Below are positions 6,635 to 10,450 of a stretch of DNA of 10,450 nt, in pieces. The stretch is from an uncultured Clostridia bacterium (GTDB taxonomy: Bacteria > Bacillota > Clostridia > Oscillospirales > CAG-272). The position numbers and the translations under genes are program-made. Where the stretch lies: NCBI GenBank assembly GCA_945485605.1, contig CALYSG010000059.1, positions 1 through 10,450 on the forward strand. The letters are read 5' to 3'. Each line of letters begins with the position of its first letter. Position 1 is the first letter of the stretch. The notes below the pieces were generated by a model that was given only the letters and a program-made list of their open reading frames with translations, did no database searches and was not told the origin of the DNA.

Positions 6635-6638
6635 GGGG
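6622..6638. terminator. Stem-loop between the NamZ and rubredoxin genes
   Basis: CCCCTT (6622-6627) pairs with AAGGGG (6633-6638) around a 5-base loop. On the plus strand it is followed by ATTTTTT, a good terminator form, although no plus-strand gene precedes it closely. On the minus strand, where it lies 30 bases after the namZ stop, the following bases (CTGTTTGCATT) are a weak U-tract. It most likely ends namZ transcription weakly or blocks antisense read-through. Confidence 0.55.
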
Positions 6639-6668
6639 ATTTTTTCACTTTCGGAAAATTTTTATTTC

Positions 6669-7805
6669 TCAGTATATGAGATAAGCCGAGGCCTTTTTCA
6701 TATACGCTCTCAAAGGCTCGGCGGAAGCCTTGATTATAGCTTCCGGATCGACATACTCACCGCAGAGCGCGTCGTTTCCGAAGCGCAGGCAGACGCTCTG
6801 CTCCTTAGCCTCAAATTCCCTGTAATACGACAGCTCGCGGTATAGGTAAAGCATAGTCTCAAACGGAGAATACGCAGCACGGTCGCGTATATGAAGCTCG
6901 ACACCCTCGCAGTTTTCTCCGGCGTACTTGCCGAATTTCGGCGTAAAGAATGCGCGGCGAAAGACCACTCCGTCGAGCTTTAACGATGTCATCCTCTGCG
7001 TAAGCCGAGCCGAATCGACAAAAGGCGCACCTATAAGATCGAAGGGGCGCGTCGTCCCCCTTCCTTCCGAGATATTCGTAGCCTCGAAAATGCAGGTACC
7101 GATATAGTTTATCGCGCAGTTCACCGAGGTTATGTTCGGCGACGGATTGACCCACAGAAGATCGGTGTCATCGGCAAAGAGCCTTCTGTCCCAACCGGCG
7201 CACGGTACGACATTCAGACGGCACCCGATGCCGTATTCCCGGTTTATAAACTTAGCGAATTCTCCGACAGTCAGTCCGTAGCGCGTCGGTATCGGAAATT
7301 GTCCTATCCCCGAGGAATATTTTTCGGTGTCAAGCACGATCCCCTCTATCCCGACACCTCCGATAGGATCTATCCGGTCGAGAACGACTACCTCCTTACC
7401 GGCCTCGGCGCAAAGACGCATGAGGTCGGCAAGACAGTAGATATAGGTATAGAACCTCGCCCCGACATCCTGAATGTCATAAACGAGAACATCGATATCC
7501 TCAAGCGCGGCTTTAAGCCCTTCGCTGTCTCCGTGGCGGACGGTCACGAGCCTTGCTCCCGTCTCGGGGTCCTTCGCATCATCCCCCCAGAGTCCGTCCT
7601 GGAGGTTCGTCCGGATTCCGTGCTCGGGCGCGAAAAGTGTCGTAAGCGTATATTTTCCGGCGATAAGATCTACCGTCGGCACGGCGTTTCTGTCTACGCC
7701 CGAGGCATTCGTAAGCAGCCCTATCCGCTTCCCGCGAAGCAGAGACGAGGCTGTGTCGATCCTGTCGACGCCGTTCAGTACCTTCTGTTTACCCCTGATC
7801 TTCAA
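6669..7805 (-). CDS. namZ: DUF1343 / NamZ-family exo-beta-N-acetylmuramidase homologue
   Basis: A 378-residue member of the DUF1343 (GH171) family, whose characterised B. subtilis member NamZ releases terminal N-acetylmuramic acid from peptidoglycan fragments. Family landmarks are clear: VLNGVDRI and GKRIGLLTNASGVDR at the N-terminus, LFAPEHGIR (57-65, with Glu61), VLVYDIQDVGARFYTYI (106-122), DRIDPIGG (143-150), WVNPSPNI (218-225) and SEGRGTTRPFDLIGAPF (247-263). There is no signal peptide, so unlike secreted NamZ it would act inside the cell, perhaps on imported muropeptides. The proposed start is TTG at 7805 with AAAGG 10 bases upstream. No ATG or GTG fits closer to the conserved N-terminus, so the exact start is uncertain. 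It overlaps the kinase-like gene by 17 bases, implying cotranscription and coupled translation. Confidence 0.9.
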   Translation of the reverse strand: MKIRGKQKVLNGVDRIDTASSLLRGKRIGLLTNASGVDRNAVPTVDLIAGKYTLTTLFAPEHGIRTNLQDGLWGDDAKDPETGARLVTVRHGDSEGLKAALEDIDVLVYDIQDVGARFYTYIYCLADLMRLCAEAGKEVVVLDRIDPIGGVGIEGIVLDTEKYSSGIGQFPIPTRYGLTVGEFAKFINREYGIGCRLNVVPCAGWDRRLFADDTDLLWVNPSPNITSVNCAINYIGTCIFEATNISEGRGTTRPFDLIGAPFVDSARLTQRMTSLKLDGVVFRRAFFTPKFGKYAGENCEGVELHIRDRAAYSPFETMLYLYRELSYYREFEAKEQSVCLRFGNDALCGEYVDPEAIIKASAEPLRAYMKKASAYLIY

Positions 7806-8424
7806 TTTCTTTAAACCTTTCAGCCATGTCGGCTATGAGTTGCGCCGATCCCTCTATCCCGAGCAGATGGCTGTTTATCATAAGATCGTAGTGATCGAAT
7901 TTGCCCCATTTTCTGCCGGTATAGAAGTTGTAATAGTTTATTCTGCGTCTGTCGGTCTTATTCATAAGGTCTTTTGCCTCATCATATCCGACAGAGTGAC
8001 GCTCCATTATACGTTTTATTCTTGCCTCGGTCGGGGCGTAGACGAAAACGCTGAGAGTTCCCGGATGATCGCGAAGGACGTAATCGCCGCACCTGCCGAC
8101 TATAACGCAGCTCTCTCTGTCGGCGATATTTCCGATGATCTCGGACTGGACTATGAAGAGCTTGTCGTTAACCGGCATATTGAATCCCGCCGCAGTATTG
8201 CCGAAAACAGACGAGCCCATGGCAAGGGTATAAAGCAGGCTGTTCGTGGCCTTCTCATCAACCCGGTCAAGCGAATCCTCGGGAAGTCCGCTCTTGCTTG
8301 CCGCCATAGTGATAAGCTCACGGTCGTAGACCTTCACTCCGAGGAGCTCCGCGACTCTGTTTCCGATATCCCTTCCTCCGCTTCCGTACTGTCTTGCGAC
8401 AGTTACCGCAATATTAATGCTCAT
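7789..8424 (-). CDS. Cytidylate kinase-like family protein
   Basis: A 211-residue cytoplasmic P-loop protein of the cytidylate-kinase-like family, common in Clostridia and distinct from the canonical Cmk. Residues 5-21 give the nucleotide-binding start IAVTVARQYGSGGRDIG. Further family features are VYDRELI (32-38), VIVGRCGDYVLRD (107-119), VFVYAPTEARIKRIMER (126-142), and the arginine-rich lid followed by YYNFYTGRKWG and YDLMINSHLLGIE (179-191). It presumably phosphorylates a nucleotide or related small molecule using ATP; the true substrate of this subgroup is not established. The start ATG has GGAGGG 7 bases upstream. It is the first gene of a two-gene unit with namZ, with a strong promoter at 8446-8474. 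Confidence 0.9.
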   Translation of the reverse strand: MSINIAVTVARQYGSGGRDIGNRVAELLGVKVYDRELITMAASKSGLPEDSLDRVDEKATNSLLYTLAMGSSVFGNTAAGFNMPVNDKLFIVQSEIIGNIADRESCVIVGRCGDYVLRDHPGTLSVFVYAPTEARIKRIMERHSVGYDEAKDLMNKTDRRRINYYNFYTGRKWGKFDHYDLMINSHLLGIEGSAQLIADMAERFKEIEDQG

Positions 8425-8445
8425 TCCGATCCCTCCTTCGATTTT

Positions 8446-8474
8446 ATTATATCATATTATCCATCGGTTGTAAA
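8446..8474 (-). promoter_or_regulatory. Sigma-A-type promoter of the kinase-like/namZ unit
   Basis: On the minus strand TTTACA (8474-8469) is 17 bases from a perfect TATAAT (8451-8446), predicting a start near 8439 and a very short leader to ATG 8424. The facing plus-strand flippase gene shows only a possible -10 (TATAAC at 8531) without a good -35. Confidence 0.75.
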
Positions 8475-8567
8475 TAAGCATCAAGCCTCTGAAAATAAAA
8501 ATTCTAACCTGTCCGCAGACATCATATCTTTATAACAGGATCAATCGAACGGAGATTATAAAAAGCA

Positions 8568-10121
8568 ATGAAACGACTTAAGCAATACCTTTGCAACGCG
8601 CTCCTGCTTACCGTGACGACACTCTTCATGCGGGGAGTTGCGCTTGCGTTCAATGTCTTTATATCAAATAAGGTAGGCGCCGAAGCGCTCGGGCTCTTTT
8701 CGCTCATTTCAAGCGTCTACGGATTCGCTCTGACATTCGCGACGTCGGGCATATCGCTCGCGACGACGAGAATGGTAGCCGAAGCGCTCGGGCATGACGA
8801 CAACAACCTTGCGATAGCATCTATGCACAGGTGCTTCGCATATTCGGTCTTTTTCGGATCTGCAGCGGCAGCTCTTCTCTTCTTTTTCGCACCGCTTATA
8901 AGCTCGCGCTGGCTCGATGACATGAGAACGCTCACTCCGCTTAGACTTATGGCAATATCTTTACCTCTCATAGCGGTCTGCTCGGCACTGAACGGCTATT
9001 TCACGGCGGTAAGGCGCGTGGCAAAGAACGCCGCTTCGCAGGTCGCGGAACAGGCAATAAAGATAACAGTTACTACCGTCCTGCTTCTCTCGGTTCTTCC
9101 AAAGGGAATAGAAAACGCCTGTATAGCACTGATTCTCGGAAGTACGGTGTCTGAGATATTCTCGTTTTTCCTTATGATGATACTCTATTTTCGCGACAGG
9201 AAAAAGTACCTTAAGAGCACCGGGCGCATATCCGACGGCAAAAAAGTTACGGGAAGGCTGCTCGGCATAGCTCTGCCCGTTGCATTCTCGACCTATGCCC
9301 GCTCGGGTCTTCTCACGGTCGAGCATATACTCATACCGGACGGACTAAGGAAAAGCGGAGCTTCACGCGAACGGTCTCTTGCCTCCTACGGGACCTTTCA
9401 GAGCATGGCGTTCCCGGTGATCCTGTTTCCCGCGGCACTTATAGCCTCATTTGCGGGTATGACGATCCCCGAGCTTTCAGACTGCCTCGCACGCGGGCAT
9501 AAAAACCGCGTCCGGTATATTGCCGGACGCGTGTGGCAGTTTTCGCTCATTTTTTCGGTCGGCGTTTCGGGGATACTGCTCTGCTTCTCAAGTGAGATAG
9601 GTATGATTTTCTATAACAGCGAGGAAGCTGCCGAGTATATAAGGCTTCTCGCCCCGCTTATACCCGTTATGTACCTTGACAGCACGACAGATGCCATGCT
9701 GAAGGGGCTCGGGCATCAGTTCTACTCTATGAACATCAACATAATCGACGCGGCTCTGTCGGTGATACTTGTGAAGCTTCTCATCCCACGATTCGGTATA
9801 AACGGCTACATATTCATAGTTTTCGCCATGGAGATCCTGAATTTTGCCCTTAGCGCAACAAAGCTGCTCCGCTCGTCGGGAATGAAGCCACGGCTCGTTC
9901 AGTGGCTGCTCAAGCCCCTGCTCTGCACGGTCGGAGCGGCTGTTTTCACAAGCCTTTCCTTCACTTTTCTTCCCCGGATAAGCATCCCTTGGCTCGCGCT
10001 GACACTTCATATAATAACGGCTGTGATTCTTTACATTATTCTTCTTGCGATAACGGGAGCTCTCGACCGCGAGGACCGCGAATGGCTCCGCAATATATTG
10101 AAAAAGGATAAAAACAGCTGA
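8568..10121 (+). CDS. MATE/MOP-superfamily lipid-linked glycan flippase (SpoVB / polysaccharide biosynthesis type)
   Basis: An integral membrane protein of 517 residues with 12-14 hydrophobic segments, the usual length for SpoVB/MurJ/Wzx-type exporters, which move lipid-linked sugars across the cytoplasmic membrane. The N-terminus is characteristic: FMRGVALAFNVFISNKVGAEALGLFSLISSVYGF, then TSGISLATTRMVAE. Another family-like stretch is FPVILFPAALIASFAGMTIPELS near 280-305. The closest known relatives by pattern are the SpoVB-like proteins of Clostridia, but a role in spore cortex rather than other polysaccharide cannot be decided from one gene. The start ATG at 8568 has only a distant GGAG (13 bases), so translation initiation may be weak; no other in-frame start fits the conserved N-terminus. 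It diverges from the kinase-like gene and converges on the serine hydrolase gene with a 6-base gap. Confidence 0.9.
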   Translation: MKRLKQYLCNALLLTVTTLFMRGVALAFNVFISNKVGAEALGLFSLISSVYGFALTFATSGISLATTRMVAEALGHDDNNLAIASMHRCFAYSVFFGSAAAALLFFFAPLISSRWLDDMRTLTPLRLMAISLPLIAVCSALNGYFTAVRRVAKNAASQVAEQAIKITVTTVLLLSVLPKGIENACIALILGSTVSEIFSFFLMMILYFRDRKKYLKSTGRISDGKKVTGRLLGIALPVAFSTYARSGLLTVEHILIPDGLRKSGASRERSLASYGTFQSMAFPVILFPAALIASFAGMTIPELSDCLARGHKNRVRYIAGRVWQFSLIFSVGVSGILLCFSSEIGMIFYNSEEAAEYIRLLAPLIPVMYLDSTTDAMLKGLGHQFYSMNINIIDAALSVILVKLLIPRFGINGYIFIVFAMEILNFALSATKLLRSSGMKPRLVQWLLKPLLCTVGAAVFTSLSFTFLPRISIPWLALTLHIITAVILYIILLAITGALDREDREWLRNILKKDKNS

Positions 10122-10127
10122 CAGTGA

Positions 10128-10450
10128 TCAAAGTCCAAGGCTGTCCATGATGTCCTTCGTACCTCCGGTCTTGTCAAAAGCGTGCCAGGCAAGGACGCAG
10201 TCGTCCTCTGCCGAGATATAAAGCATCTGACCGTACATACCGCCCTTTTTGTACGCCTCGCGCGCGGGCCTTCTCTTCAGCTCATAGCCGTTTTTGAAGA
10301 CAAGGTCTCGCCATTCCCGCGAGATTATACGTTTTCCGAAGTAAGCTCCGCCGTCAAGATAGACCTGACCGAGCTTTGCCATGTCACAGGTCTTTATATA
10401 AAGCCCGGTAGCTCCCATTGAATACCCGAAGGGACAGACGCTCCACGCGA
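10128..10450 (-). CDS. Beta-lactamase-family serine hydrolase, C-terminal part (gene continues beyond the window)
   Basis: The frame is open to the right edge, so only about 107 C-terminal residues are visible and the SxxK nucleophile motif lies outside. The visible part has the typical class C beta-lactamase / penicillin-binding-protein-like pattern: a Trp (WSVCPFGYSMG), GATGLYIKTCDMAKLGQVYLDGG, GKRIISREW, then GGMYGQMLYI and a final AWHAFDKTGG. Such proteins are serine hydrolases or esterases acting on peptidoglycan-like or ester substrates; the substrate cannot be told from a fragment. An ATG at 10418 is internal to the conserved domain and not a credible start. The stop (10128) lies 6 bases from that of the convergent flippase gene. 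Confidence 0.82.
   Translation of the reverse strand, partial: AWSVCPFGYSMGATGLYIKTCDMAKLGQVYLDGGAYFGKRIISREWRDLVFKNGYELKRRPAREAYKKGGMYGQMLYISAEDDCVLAWHAFDKTGGTKDIMDSLGL

Noticed and set aside
7753..8535. Plus-strand open frame of 260 codons across the start of namZ, the kinase-like gene and its promoter
   Set aside because: It runs antisense through two well-supported genes and a strong promoter and has no conserved motif.
10128..10190. DKTGG near the end of the serine hydrolase fragment as the catalytic KTG motif of a beta-lactamase
   Set aside because: In this family the corresponding element appears to be the earlier GGMYGQ stretch; KTG so close to the C-terminus is probably coincidental, and resistance should not be inferred.
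1..10450. CRISPR arrays, insertion sequences, tRNA/rRNA genes, defence-island genes
   Set aside because: No regularly spaced repeats, transposase or integrase motifs, cloverleaf or rRNA signatures were seen; a single putative nuclease-like gene is not enough to call a defence system.

Overview
The window reads as chromosomal DNA from a low-to-mid GC anaerobic Firmicute, most likely an uncultured gut Clostridia lineage (Oscillospiraceae/Christensenellales-like). This is inferred from AGGAGG-type ribosome binding sites, near-consensus sigma-A promoters, a rubredoxin, a cytidylate kinase-like protein, a SpoVB-type flippase, zinc-ribbon/DUF4190-like membrane proteins and a DUF4886 lipoprotein. 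I see no transposase, integrase, CRISPR array, tRNA, rRNA or phage gene. The region is densely coding and has no gene-free stretch longer than about 145 bases.

Layout. Bases 58-3798 (minus strand) are a four-gene unit read from a strong promoter at 3830-3858: a THUMP-domain rRNA methyltransferase (RlmL/YpsC type), two tandem zinc-ribbon proteins with hydrophobic C-terminal halves, and a DUF4886 SGNH-hydrolase-like lipoprotein. A second strong promoter (3867-3895) faces the other way. It drives a GH123-like (DUF4091) glycoside hydrolase and, overlapping it by 4 bases, a 241-residue protein that I read as a probable PD-(D/E)XK nuclease-fold protein with a C-terminal winged-helix-like segment. 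That pair ends at a perfect palindromic terminator (6317-6338), shared with a convergent rubredoxin gene that has its own consensus promoter.

Further right on the minus strand, a two-gene unit from a promoter at 8446-8474 encodes a cytidylate kinase-like P-loop protein and a DUF1343/NamZ exo-muramidase homologue, whose reading frames overlap by 17 bases. Diverging from it is a 517-residue MATE/MOP flippase of the SpoVB/polysaccharide-export type. It converges with the C-terminal part of a beta-lactamase-family serine hydrolase that runs off the right edge.

How the genes fit together. Several products suggest glycan and envelope work: the GH123-like hydrolase, NamZ, the flippase, the SGNH lipoprotein and the beta-lactamase-like hydrolase. 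Both glycosidases lack export signals, so intracellular processing of amino-sugar glycans is possible, but no transporter or regulator is present to prove a pathway. The least described item is the putative nuclease-like protein at 5589-6314. I found no convincing evidence of a complete new multi-gene system.
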